From assembly GCA_007115705.1 (NCBI GenBank), contig QXEO01000247.1, positions 17,117,952-17,181,951 on the forward strand: DNA of 64,000 bases. Reading direction: 5' to 3'. Origin of the DNA: Dactylis glomerata. Taxonomy: Eukaryota; Streptophyta; Magnoliopsida; Poales; Poaceae. The notes beneath the pieces are model-generated. The model worked only from the letters and a program-made list of their open reading frames with translations. It was not told where the DNA came from and did not search any database. Shown here in pieces: positions 10,843 through 22,600 of this stretch (position 1 is the stretch's first letter; each line of letters opens with the position of its first letter). The translations under genes and the position numbers were made by a program.

Positions 10843-11110
10843 TCATGTCGTCCAATCTGGACCGTTGAACCTAGTCATTTGCCGCCGCTCCCTTCTTGAT
10901 CTATGAATCTCCCAAGCCTCTTTGACAGGGCAATACTTGAGGCGCTCCTCCTCCTCTTGTCGCCAATGCTTCTTGGAAGGACGAGGATCAGGGTTAGTGA
11001 CACCCCCTATCCATGAAAGCCTGCTTGTCCCCAAGGAGGCGCCTTCGGAAAATGACGATGGAGTTCCTGTAAATTTTCCCAAGTAGCGAATTTCTCAGTC
11101 ATACCTGTCC
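10843..11110 (-). pseudogene. Gypsy integrase C-terminal/chromodomain fragment (right arm)
   Basis: Mirror copy of 5504-5809. The minus-strand frame keeps GVTNPDPRPSKKHWRQEEEE and the RRSRRERR-type tail. The part corresponding to the TWENL motif is shifted by small indels. Same interpretation as its partner. Confidence 0.6.
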
Positions 11111-11260
11111 ATTGGACTAGCGCCTCCTATATAGAGGAACTCCCCAGTAAAGAAGACGCGGGTAACCCTGGCATTTCGACTGTAATTTGGTGAACCATGC
11201 AGACACTATTCCAATTGAAGCATTTGGTTTGTGCTGACGGGAGGTTGCCCATCGCTAGTA

Positions 11261-11517
11261 CTACCTCGATTCTGAAGAATAAGGCTTATATTTTTTTTTG
11301 AACATCAAGCAAAGTAACGTTTGACTAAACTTATAGAAAATCTATCAACAACTAGAATTTCATATGTATTTCATACTAAAATATATTTAATTTTGTATCT
11401 AATGATATAGATATTATAATATACTATATGGTAACGATTTACTCTAAAACTCGGTAAAACTTTGCATAGTTTGACTTTTCAGGAAAATATGAGCCATATT
11501 CATTGGAATAGAGGTAG
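11261..11517. mobile_element. Stowaway-like MITE (right arm)
   Basis: Mirror copy of the MITE at 5135-5391, flanked by TA on both sides (11259-11260 and 11518-11519). Ends are ctacctcgattct and, in reverse, ctacctctattcc. Confidence 0.75.
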
Positions 11518-11766
11518 TACTAAATAGTACATAGGTTGACTGATATGATGATGTGTAAGATAACGTAGCAAAGGAGAGAGTTAGCAACCCTCGATGCCAA
11601 GCCAATTCAAACTAAAAACATTCAGAAATCATTAAAAATATTTTCATAAGTCGAATCTTGTGGAATCACAATAGATATACATATGGCATACACATATAGC
11701 CTTTTCCACTTTGAACTATAGTAGTCCAAATTTTATAAACTAGCTACTATATTCCATTTAATTATA

Positions 11767-12066
11767 TTCATAACCTCACACAGACATACATAGGGTTATG
11801 CCCCGGCCCGACACATATGGTTTTGGACCGATGGCCAACGACACACACATTAGTCCGAGGCATAGGCATCATAATAGTCATAGTATGTGTAACCGTCCTC
11901 ACCTAAGGAGGCACCATTTGCAGTTAGGAGTGCTCGACGATTATGCAATACTCCACCAACAACTGGTCGAGACCGAAAGGACGTTTATTATCCCACAGTG
12001 AGCTTACTATATAGCCACCTTCATGTGTTGCCTACTCTTCCTAGGCGAGCGCCTCACAATCATAAG
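11767..12066. other. No gene seen
   Basis: Sequence between the palindrome and the DUF295 pseudogene. A short open frame at 11798-12001 has no recognisable features. Confidence 0.5.
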
Positions 12067-14697
12067 ATCTAATGTGAAAGATATCCGCGTAGTATATGCT
12101 GCCCGTCTTGGACTGTCAGGACTTTGCTGCTATCAACGGAGATGCACCGATTCCTGCCAAGGAAAAGGGCCCGTGAGCCAATGCTTCTGACCGGCTCAAG
12201 GACACGATTCTTGGTGTCCACTCGGTAGACTGTCGACTGACCATTGTAAATCCACCCGCTCGTAACAAACAACAGCACCCTCTCAAAATCCACCAGGTAG
12301 AACATATTAGGGGAGTATTGATCGTCTGGAACAGGCGGGCCTACAATGGCAGTGTTTATCTCCAGTTTAGTGCCTTCGTTGGTGGTGCCGGGCATCATAG
12401 AAACGATGGAGACATATTTATCGATGATGAACACATTGCCAGCAAAGTGTGTCATGCACTGGAGAATAGCAAAAGGATCTGGAGCACTGTAAAATCCATG
12501 TCCAAAGCGTGAAGCAAAGAGCCCTGGCTCGCTGCTCTCATCAGCCAACCGTATGGTATTATTTTGAAGGTCTGATACAAAAATAGTCAAGGATGGCTTC
12601 ATCGTCACCACAATAGACGACTAATCTTCCACTGGTATTTGCACATGGAAGCCTTTGATGGCGTCAATTAAGGGGTTGAACACCCGAGTCTTGTACGGCT
12701 AAGTTCTCTACCTAGCATGATGAGGCCGCCTATTGCTGTTCTGACATAGAAGTATCTTTGTAGAGAATACGAGCTTTAATTAGTCTATAAAAAAATAGAG
12801 TACGTCAAGAATACTGTCGAACAATTTGATACGTACTAACAAGTTGAGACCAAACTGAGTAAATCTATATGTGGAAGACAAGCATATGTAAATCAATTTG
12901 GGGATCTTCTTCAGTAGGCAGCGGCTGATGACTCACAAGTATAGGGGGTGTATTGTAGTACTTTCGATAAATAAGAGTGTTGAACCCAACGAGGAGCAGA
13001 AGGTGTTGACAAACAGTTTTGATCAAGGATTCACTGTAAATACTAGCAAACATGTTTTCAGGGGTATTTGGTAATGCAAATAAATAAAGCACGAATAAAT
13101 AAAAGACAATAATAATAATTGCAGCGAGTGGCCCAGTCCTTTCTAGAGCAAAGGACAAGATGGTTGTGTAACTTATGATGACCAAACGTTCCTGAGGACA
13201 CACGAGAGTTTCCTGTCGAGTGCTTTCGCTTCATACCGCTGAATAATCTATATTTGTTTGATAAGTGTTATGGGGGTGAATCTGTGCTAGCGCACTACCC
13301 TTACTAGGACTAATACACACTTGTGATTATACCCCTTACAAGCATCCGCAACTGTAAGAAAGTAATTAAGATAAATCTAACCACAACTTTAAAATCTAAG
13401 ATCCTATGCTCCCTAGTGCAATGGTTTCCTAACAGAGGTTCAGGTTTCTGTCACTCCGGCAACCTCACGATTAGTAGCCAAATACACAATGTATTCCACT
13501 AGGCCCATAAATGGTGAAGTATCATGTAGTCGACGTTCACATGACACCACTAGTGAAATAGCACCACAACATATAAATATCAAACCATTAAATATTACTC
13601 AACATAGTTTCACTACTAACATCTCGACTTCTCCTATGTCCTCAAGAACTAAACAAACTACTCACAAGACATCATATGGATCATGATCAGAGGTGAAATA
13701 ATGGTAAATAACAATCTGAATATAAATCTTAATTCAATGGTTCCACTCAATAGCATCAACTACCAGAGTAATCAACACCGGGAAAGTTTCCCCTAAGAAT
13801 TGTACAAGATTCAACCAAAGATGTTACAGCAGGATGGTGTAATGATGGTGGAGATGAAGGTGCCGGTGATGATGATGGTGATTGATGATGATCCCGATGA
13901 AGTCCAACATGATGGCGATGACAATGGCGATGATCTCCCCTCTCCGGGAAGGAATTTCCCCGGCAGATTCCTGCCTGCCGAAAAGCTTTTCTCTCTCTGT
14001 TTTTTCCGCCCCGCAGAGGCGGTGGAGTCTATCTCTAATCCCCCTTCAGGCTTAGGTTTTCGGGGATGACCAAATACGCGAGAGGGCGATGGCAGGAGTG
14101 AGCCAAGGTAGCCTCACCCCAGGGCGGCGCGACCAGGGCTGGCCCACGCCACCTGGTGGTGTGGGCCCCCTGCTGCTCCTTTCGCTCTCCCCTTCTGGCT
14201 ACCTTTTTCTTCTGGTAAAATATGAATTTCTGGGTATTTTGCTGGAATTTTCTGATATTTCAAAATATGGTGTCTTGACGGTCCTTTTTCTAGCAGAATC
14301 CTGACTCCGGCAGCAGGTCCTCCAATAATCATCAATCATGCAAAAGCAGAGGAAACAACATAAGTATCATCTCTAAATGTGAAATATATCAATGAATAAC
14401 AGTAAATTATGATATAAAATAGTGATGCAAAATGGACGTATCAGCGGCCTCTGCTCACATTCAGTAATGTCACAGCGATGTCATCAACGAGATCTTCCTG
14501 TGACAAGGAGTGCTCCAGATTGATCCACTTGGTGAGCATGAAGGGAGGCTCAAGTAAGGTGTCACACCAGCCGCACAGACAGCCCGGAAGTTGGCGTAGT
14601 AGTCGAGGTCATCCATGGAGAGGAAGATGTCGCCTATCTTGTTGACGAGTTTGTTGGGGAGAGAGGTCCAGTCCGCCGGCACTCCATGGCTGGCCAT
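12067..14697 (-). pseudogene. F-box/DUF295 (KIB-type) protein gene, split by a solo LTR
   Basis: The ATG at 14697-14695 opens MASHGVPADWTSLPNKLV, then IGDIFLSMDDLDYYANFRAVC, a plant F-box of the DUF295/KIB1-4 family. Reading then needs a frame change. The other frame gives PFMLTKWINLEHSL down to 14449, where the gene meets an LTR (12926-14443). On the far side, from 12925, a CLLKKIP motif continues the same protein. Further down, RVFNPLIDAIKGF and the 12069-12611 block (SLTIFVSDLQ, VFIIDKYVS, FYLVDFERVLLFVTSGW) are the beta-propeller part. A TAG lies just upstream of that block. Such proteins act as SCF substrate adaptors. This copy is dead: LTR insertion, frameshift and stops. Confidence 0.8.
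12926..14443 (-). mobile_element. Solo LTR of a gypsy-type retrotransposon (1,518 bp)
   Basis: On the minus strand it begins TGATACGTCCATTTTGCATC at 14443 and ends in CA at 12926. Flanking 5-bp target duplications are exact: GCGGC at 12921-12925 and at 14444-14448. No internal domain, second LTR, primer site or polypurine tract is present, so it arose by LTR-LTR recombination. It sits in the coding part of the F-box/DUF295 pseudogene. The TGATACGTC start is shared with the elements at 47459 and 61721, but the rest of the LTR differs. Confidence 0.92.
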
Positions 14698-16034
14698 CGA
14701 TGCAGGATCGAGCTCTCTCCTTGTGTGGATGGACAATACCGTGTGGCCGCAAAAGATGATTCCCCTCTCGCCCTCACCAGGTACATAATATGCAGAAGTG
14801 CGCCTCAAGAAGAATAAAAAAATTATCCTAAATAAATGCAAAGAGAAGAGGCGATGTCTCTTCTCATGCCACGGCATGCAGCAGTTTCCAACCGCAGGCA
14901 AGCAGTTGACAAATGCACACTTGCACGCAGATCTATACGAGTGCATGTGTTGGACACGCGTCGTCCACACAATCTACCTCCACGAACCAGCGATGCGTTG
15001 GAACATAATTACTTGTGACAGATATAGCAAAAAAGTGTACCAAACTAGGGGATCAGTTAGTGCCGCGATATGACGAGCCAGACCACCGACCTATTCTAAA
15101 ATGTGCTCGTCATACATGTATATACAACAAGAGACGAACAGTATAACGTGCACGTCACGACTTTTTGGTATAAAATTGGCGACATAAGTTTATAATAGTC
15201 GTCACTACTATACACTAATCCCGTGATGGGTGCAAATCGGACGTTGTCACGGCCCTTTTCTCGAGCCCAGGACAACCAGCGAACGAACTTCTAAAGACAT
15301 GTTTTTTTATTTTAGGCGTCATCGTTAGGTGCGGCAGAGACCAGATCGTGACCTATCGGTGACGAATTGTTTTTGATCCATCATCTATACCGGTTATCGG
15401 TGACTATCTTTATTTTTTTGTTACCAATGACATCACGGCCATAAGTCTTCTCCTAGTAGTGAAAAAAGAGAAAAGGGCTGAATTTTCTCAGCAAGAATTC
15501 AGTAGATTAGGGCTGCTCACACGTTTTTTACACCGAATTCTAGGTCATCGGCTTCTTCTCCAGAACTATTAAAATAACAAACATAAGTTTGTGGACAAGA
15601 GCCTGTTTTGATGTCGATATCAATGATTATCTCTAACAGATAGATTTGTACACAATGTGGATTATTTAGGATAAATATTGCCATATGGTAGTTAAGTCGA
15701 TATGATAGTTAAGTCGTGTATTGCATATGCACACTTACTAGTGTATACAACAAACAATACTTAGACATAAGACACCCTAGAGTTGTTCAAATATTGTACT
15801 CCTAATCTTGACATAGTAAACGGTGCAGATGTCGACCTCTACTAGGGGCGTGACCGAAGCGGTATTTTCAGAGTTTTGTCTCCCTATTGTTCTGACCGGA
15901 AGCTGCCTGACAATGTTAACACGGTTTTGTTGGAGTATAGAGCAATGGGTTACTGGATTATCTATATTGGATGAAATTAATAGCTGATCTGCTGGAGCAT
16001 TTCATTTCTTCCTTTCCGTATATGAAGTGATACC
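14698..16034. other. 5' flank of the F-box pseudogene and TE remnants
   Basis: No gene is seen. The 14700-15070 part is the presumed old promoter of the minus-strand F-box gene. 15203 (cactacta) to 15461 (tagtagtg) could be the ends of a short CACTA-like remnant of about 260 bp, but flanking trinucleotides (cgt, aaa) do not match. 15462-16034 holds nothing I recognise. Confidence 0.45.
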
Positions 16035-16260
16035 CCACTAGTGGGGACAGGGCCTCCAGTCCCGGCCTGTAAAGGCCTTTAGTCCCGGTTTGCAAATTGG
16101 GACTCCAAAGGTGGGACTAAAGGCTAAACCTTTAGTCCCGGCCCGGTTACCAGCCGGGACTGGAGGGCCTCCACGTGGGTGCCTCGGAGCGCATTCGGGG
16201 ACATGCCCTTTAGTCCCGGTTTGTAACACGGACCGGGACTAAAGAGCCTCTACAGATTTT
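16035..16260. repeat. Fragment of a 'tttagtcccgg' repeat family
   Basis: Contains repeated tttagtcccggyttg/accgggactaaag motifs in both orientations, typical of the subterminal regions of Triticeae foldback/CACTA-related elements. It abuts the foldback element that starts at 16282. Confidence 0.6.
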
Positions 16261-16699
16261 GTTTTTTGCTTTAGGGTTTTACACTGGTGGAAAAAGGGCC
16301 TATGGTCCCGGTTCATTTGGGCCATTGGTCCCGGTTGCTGAACCGGGATCCTTTACTCGGGACCAATGCCGGTCCCAGTTCCAGCACGAACCGGGACCGA
16401 TAGGTCTCCACGTGGACGCGCTGCAGGGCGATGCACCCTGGGTCAATGGTCCCGGTTCGTAGCACGAACCGGGATCATTGATCTCAGGGTTTTATGTTTT
16501 TTTTTTCCATTCAGGGTTTAGGGTTTTATTTAGTGTGTATTGTATTCAATTTAATAGTACTATATATATACAGCAATAATGAAGGAACCACATTATATAT
16601 ATATATTACACATCATGGTCACGAATATATTATTAATATTCACCGTCTCATCCGTCGTGCTTGGTCGCTATTATAAACGGTAACTCACACAAATTTGAT

Positions 16700-17064
16700 T
16701 TTATATCTTCTTTTTTACACTTCCTTCTAAATGAACCGGGTAATAGTATTCTCCTTTCGGATCTATGACTTGTTCTAATAAGAATCCGGCAATTTCCTCT
16801 TAAATTGCTTGTACGCGTTCCCGTGGTAGAAGACCGTCCCGCATCCGTTCGATCTAATTTAAAGAAGGGAATCAATATATATAAATAAAACTAAACACAG
16901 TTGATGGTAATAAAATAAAATTGTGATTATTGTTTATCGTACTTCAAGTTTTTTGAAGTTTCAGTCTGCGCCCTTCTCTTTGGTCGTCTGGCGAATGAAC
17001 TCGCAGACATAGTATCCACATAAGTTATTCCCAGCTTCCTGCCTCAAGCACTTTATGAGAACGG
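16700..17064 (-). pseudogene. Ulp1-like (C48) protease C-terminal fragment, left arm
   Basis: On the minus strand the arm encodes CLRQEAGNNLCGYYVCEFIR around 17064-17000. This has the NLCGYY motif of Ulp1-type cysteine proteases, in which the Cys is the nucleophile. After an intron a second exon (about 16860-16700) has a RMRDGLLPRE-type helix, IAGFLLEQVID and a PxGEYYYP-type tail with a frame disturbance. Such domains are carried by CACTA and other plant transposons. The fragment lacks the catalytic His and Asp region and is not a gene by itself. Confidence 0.6.
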
Positions 17065-17528
17065 AGTTCAATCAAAATAAGAATCAAGCATGATAATTGT
17101 ATTGAAATTAGAATCAAAGAGATGCGCGAATCTAGCAAGTAGTACTTACATTCAATGGTTGAAATATAAGCTCTGGCTTCCAAACACCCCTAGTGTTGGT
17201 GGTGAACCGTTTCCAAGCCTTCTGGAGGGATTCCTGCATGTTCGCCCAGTTTTCTAAAGGTGTGCATTTTGAGTCCATGACTTTGACTACTCATTCGTCC
17301 ATGCATGGACTCAAAACGCACACCTTTAGGAAACTGGGCGAACATGCAGGAATGCCTCCAAAACGCTTAGAAACGGTTCACCACCAACACTAGGGGTGTT
17401 TGGAAGCCAGAGCTTACATTTTAACCATTGAATGTAAGTACTACTTGCTAGATCTGCGCATCTCTTTGATTCTAGTTTCAATACAATTATCATGCTTGAT
17501 TCTTATTTTGATTGAACTCCGTTCTTGT

Positions 17529-17882
17529 AAAGTGCTTGAGGCAGGAAGCTGGGAATAACTTATATGGATACTATGTCTGCGAGTTCATTCGCCAGACGAC
17601 CAAAGAGAAGGGCGCAGACCGAAACTTCAAAAAACTTGAAGTACGATAAACAATAATCACAACTTTATTTTATTACCATCAACTGTGTTTAGTTTCATTC
17701 ATATATATTTATCCCCTTCTTTAAATTAGATCGAACGGATGCGGGACAGTCGTCTACCACAGGAACACGTGCAAGCAATTCAAGAGGAAATTGCCGGATT
17801 CTTATTAGAACAAGTCATAGATCCGAAAGGAGAATACTATTACCCGGTTCATTTAGAAGGAAGTGTAAAAAAGAAGATGTAA
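17529..17882 (+). pseudogene. Ulp1-like (C48) protease C-terminal fragment, right arm (Cys to Tyr)
   Basis: Mirror copy of the left-arm fragment. It encodes the same CLRQEAGNN stretch, but the next residues read LYGYYVCEF: the codon TGT of the left arm is TAT here (about 17562-17564), so the presumed nucleophile is lost. An exon at 17730-17882 follows an acceptor AG and ends in TAA after VHLEGSVKKKM. The protease His/Asp portion is absent. Confidence 0.6.
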
Positions 17883-18291
17883 AATCAAATTTGTGTGAGT
17901 TACCGTTTGTAATAGCGACCAAGCACGACGGATGAGACGGTGAATATTAATAATATATCCGTGACCATGATGTGTAATATATATATAATGTGGTTTCTTC
18001 ATTATTGTTGTATATATATAGTACCATTAAATTGAATACAATACACACCAAATAAAACCCTAAATCCTGAATGGAAAAAAAAACCCTGAGATCAACGATC
18101 CCGGTTCGTGCTACGAACCGGGACCATTGACCCAGGGGGCATCGCCCTGCAGCGCGTCCATATGGAGACCTATCGGTCCCGATTCGTGCTGGAACTGGGA
18201 CCGGCATTGGTTCCGAGTAATGGATCCCGGTTCAGCAACCGGGACCAATGGCCCAAATGAACCGGGACCATAGGCCATTTTTCCACCAGTG

Positions 18292-18806
18292 CACACAACA
18301 AAGGGTAGCTCATTTGAGAATGGCGCTACGCTACAAGGTGTAGCTCCTCTCAGAGTGGCGCTACCAAAACAAAAAAATAAAAAAGCCCGCCCAAGGGTCT
18401 ATCGGGTACCACGACCCCACCCGTTGGTAGGGCCAGTACTGCCAGCGAGACTAGGGACCCCGGGCCCATGGGGCAGGGAGGACGCACACACACATGCATG
18501 CACCGGATCTGAGAGGAGCTCATGTGCCCTCTTAGACCGGGGCTTATAAACTGGTGCGCACCATCCTCAGCTTCCCGAGGTGGGACTAAAAAGTCCCATC
18601 CAGAGCAGCAAGCACACGGCGCACTAATGGGCCGGCCCATTAAAAAAGGTAGCGCCATTGTGAATGGAGCTACCCTATAATTTGTGAAGCCATTCCTTGT
18701 GGCGCTACTGTGTTGTACCTGTAACAGGTGGGGTCGTCCAGTGCCACGCTGGCGAAAGGGTAGCTCCACTTAGAATGGAGCTACCCCATGTAGGGTAGCG
18801 CCACTG
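18292..18806. repeat. Dispersed 'GTAGCGCCA/TGGCGCTAC' inverted motif block
   Basis: At least six copies of GGTAGC(G/T)CCA or its complement occur with (t)gagaatgg- or agaatgg-type spacers. This resembles the subterminal repeat zone of a DNA transposon. A non-repeat core, 18400-18600, contains no recognisable gene. Confidence 0.6.
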
Positions 18807-19669
18807 ATGCAGACCTCACAGAAAAGGTCAAATTTTGAAATAGTTTCAAACTACGTTCATTTTGTGCTGAACTTTTATTTAAGGGTCAATTTTGTCGATT
18901 TGTACATCTCACCATCGTCTACGTCGGTGTCAGCATTGCCAAGATTCGCTTTTTTAAAAAAAAAACAGGGCATCCCAACCTCTACATCAATCAATGCATA
19001 CACTTTAGGAACAGACTAGCAGCATTTAACCAAACAAAAGAGCGAGATAAACCAAAAAAGGGGATGCGGCTTGCCTGCGGCTTGTTGGTGCGACCATCCG
19101 TGCGACCAAGCCGTTCTTTGTGGATCCTATGGTGCTCGCAGTTTTACCATCAAAGCGGATTTTCTAGCGGCGCCGTGGCCTCCCGGTCATGCTAGCACCG
19201 TCCGTTCTCAGTTCGCGATTCACGCTGATGGAGGGTTAAATTAAATGGCCTGTACCGGTCTTATACTGTATACCTCCACTGCTGGTACGTCGTTGTACGA
19301 ATACATATACGCAAACCTGTACCTGGTCAGCTTAAATTAAATGACATGTACCGGCCGTTCAAATTAAAGAACCTGTACCTAGCGTGGCCCTGTATAATTT
19401 ACACCTGTCGTGGCCTGTTTCATTGATTGAGCTAGATCTGGCAGCAGGAAGCTTCCCTCTTTCCCAGTCCCTACAACGGTGTAGCTCCGGCGGTGGTGGG
19501 AAGACTTCTTCTCCGGCGCCGTCGATTACATCGAGCCCCAGGTAATGCAGATTCACCTCCACATTATTATCTCGTGGCGAAGTGCACCTTTTTCTTTGGT
19601 TCTTCTACTGCTGATTGTTGGAAGCCACGGACATGCAGGGGTAGTGGGGATCAAATTGGGTGCTCATTC
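18807..19669. other. Upstream region of the FAR1-like gene
   Basis: No gene is seen. A ttaaattaaatg(g/a)c(c/a)tgtaccgg phrase repeats at about 19235, 19333 and 19365. This is the presumed 5' region of the plus-strand gene at 19670. Confidence 0.5.
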
Positions 19670-22600
19670 ATGGCGTTTTCAGCAAATGTACAGTTGGAAT
19701 CCAATGGTTTATCGTTCATGGAGCTTTTGAGCAGAGTTGAGCTTGAACCAATCCCAGAACATGAACCAATCTCAGAACATCAAGAGTAAGGATTTTGTCT
19801 TGTTAAATGTATCCAGCTTTTACTATCATACACTTAGGGTAATATCACAGGAAACCTTTTTCGGTTTTATCTTATCAATTGTTATTAGAATCATATCAGG
19901 AGAAATCTTTAGCAATGTACACGACAAGTATGTAAATTTCCAATTACCAAACTCATTAATTACAGGCCGTTGTTTCCTTAACGGTAATTTTTTGTTATTT
20001 TGATTAGAGAGGTGGGTGAAATGGGTTTTATTCCCCCAAACCAATTACCAGAAGAATCAATTGAAACAGATGCTTTCTACAATAGCTATTCAAATAAAAA
20101 TGATGGTAGTTATTCTGACGCTGGAAGTGCTTCAAACGCATCAAGGTGTTTTTCCTCTTTCAATCAATCCGATGCAGAATCAGTCCATCAGGAGGTTTCC
20201 TCTGCAAAAAAGTATGTATCTCGATTATATTCGTATTGTTTATATCGGTTTTATATATCCACATTTTGAGTAAAATCGGGTCTTTGGAAATATTTGCAGT
20301 GACAACCTATCAGAAACAATAGAAGCTTCCGTGAGGAAGTACTGCGAAGACAAATCCTATGACATGTTCAAACCGGAGGTTGGGATGAGATTTGATACCT
20401 GCGAGGATGCTTATAAGTTTTACAATATGTACTCCTGGGTTCTTGGTTTCAGTATACGTTGTGGCGATAACTACACAAACACGAAAAAAATCCGTACCAA
20501 TCAGGAATACAAATGCCAACGGGAGGTAATTTTTTTTATCATATATTCAGTTATAGCTATGCTAGTCTTGAAACACGGTTGAGGAACAATGTCTTTACGT
20601 GTTTTGTATTAATTAATAGGGTAAAGAGAAAGCTGCTAAATTGTCCACCACTAGATGTGGCTGCAAAGCTATGATACGACTTGCAATCTGCGATGACTCC
20701 ACTTGGTATGTAAAAGCGTTCATCGCTGAACACAACCACCAGTTGGTAGAAAGTTGTGGAGAAAAGAAACACCTGTCATCTCACCGTCACATTGACGGGC
20801 ATACAAATGAATGGATATGTCACCTCAGGGAGAACAATGTTAGTGTTTGGGTCAATGGAAAATGTGCCCTTCAGCAAGAAGACACTCAGGACTTTTTGCT
20901 CGTCTATCGCATCTGATGCCTTGATGGACGATGTCAAGAAAACAATGGAGTGTTTCAGAGAAATGTTATCAAATGATCCGAGAATTCTCTTCTCTGTCCA
21001 GCTAGATGACACCGATAATTTGAAATCTCTTATGTGGACAAGCGGCCGTAGCAGATCTTTATATCAGTATTTTGGAGATGCTATTACGTTTGACACCACA
21101 TATGATACTAACATATATAAAATGCCATTTGGAATGTTTGTTGGCGTCAACAATCATTTTCAGAGTGTAATTTTTGCTGGAGTTTTGCTTACCAATGAGA
21201 CGAACCTTGACTTCAAATGGGCTTTTGAAGAATTTATTGCAATGATGGGAGGCAAAGCCCCTACGACAATTCTCACAGGTAATCCGTAATTTAGACATGG
21301 ATGTTTACTGCATGTTCAGGATTTTTATTCTATCTATCCCTAATAATCTATATATTTTTTTTCCAGATCAATGCAAAGCTATGACTATTGCTATCCGGGA
21401 AAACCTGAAGACAACCACTCATAGGTGGTGCAAATGGCATGTTCTCCGTCGGGCTGGTGAAGCTCTGGGCCATGTGCATAAAGCTCATAAAACATTCGCA
21501 GGAGACTTCAACAAACTAGTAAACCACATGCTAACCATAGAGGAGTTTGAAAATGGTTGGGAGCACATCATAAGTAAGTATGGCCTAGAAGAAAACCCTT
21601 TTATGATAAGGGCTTATGAGGTTAGAGACAAATGGGCTAAACCATATTTCAAAGAAGTGTTTTGTGCTCGCATGACTAGCAAAAGGAGTGAGAGTGCTAA
21701 TCACGTTCTTAAAGTTTATGTTCCATGCAAGTCATCGATTAACATGTTTGTGAAGCAGTATGCAAAGCTTATAGATGACCGTGAAAAGGCTGATGATGAA
21801 GCCGAAAAGAATTCGTCTCAGATTAGGAAGAATTGTGTATTATATACATTTTCAGGTAGTCGAATTTATCTAGTTAAGGCATACCATATATAATCACCTT
21901 GTCCTGAAATTTTCCTTGCAGCGATCTAGTGAAGTTCTGGTCGGGTATCCAATAGAGAAGCATGCAGCGAAAATATACACTCCCAGCGTGTTCCAACTGT
22001 TCAAGATTGAGCTACGGAAGTCGGCGTCATATGTATTAGAAAGAAATGGTGGGAATGAGGAGTTTGAAGTTATTCACATTGATGCAGACAGCAGGGACCA
22101 TTGGTGCAAAGTGAGATACAGAATTGAAGTGAACCATAGTGTTGGATCTTACAATTGTGAATGCGGTTTATTTGAACATTTTGGGGTGATTTGCTGCCAT
22201 ATCATAATGGTATAATTCTTATGCCAATCACGAATTGTATAGCCATTATTCGTCTATTTGTTTTGCATTGCGTCACTGATTTATTGTTGAATTGCAGGTA
22301 ATGATTAACACAGGGATAACCTCTATTCCTGAGTAATGGACAAAGTTTGCAAGAGATGGATTTTTTGGATTAAGCCGTAGGCCATCGAATGTGGATATGC
22401 AGGCGATTTCTCGAACTGTAAGGCATAAGAGACTATACATGTCAAGCTTGGATTTAGTTAGCAATGGACAGTATGATGACACCACAACTGATATTGCAAT
22501 GAAAGCTATTGAAAAAGCTAATAAAGATATCGCTGCATACAAATCAAAAATCAGCACAACCTGCCAGGTTGGATATAATACACAGCCTGCAACCTCAACT

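Larger units (their letters stand above)
8269..11766 (-). repeat. Right arm of the giant palindrome (about 3.5 kb)
   Basis: Reverse-complement partner of 4886-8241. It is slightly longer, partly because of a 69-bp tandem duplication at about 8941-9080 that is not present in full in the left arm. The outer end stops near attata at 11761-11766; beyond that the flanks do not match. Confidence 0.93.
16282..18291. mobile_element. Foldback element with CACTG termini (2.0 kb palindrome)
   Basis: Both ends read inward CACTGGTGGAAAAA followed by GGCCTATGGTCCCGG. The two arms, 16282-17279 and 17304-18291, are reverse complements over their whole length, with a loop of about 24 nt (17280-17303). CACTG/CACTA ends and the enclosed Ulp1-like coding fragment point to a CACTA (En/Spm) derivative. 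I could not confirm a 3-bp target duplication (tta on the left, cac on the right). Arms differ at scattered sites. A transcript across it would form a hairpin of nearly 1 kb. Confidence 0.85.

Noticed and set aside
15203..15461. Short CACTA MITE (cactacta...tagtagtg)
   Set aside because: The inverted ends match for only eight bases and flanking trinucleotides differ.
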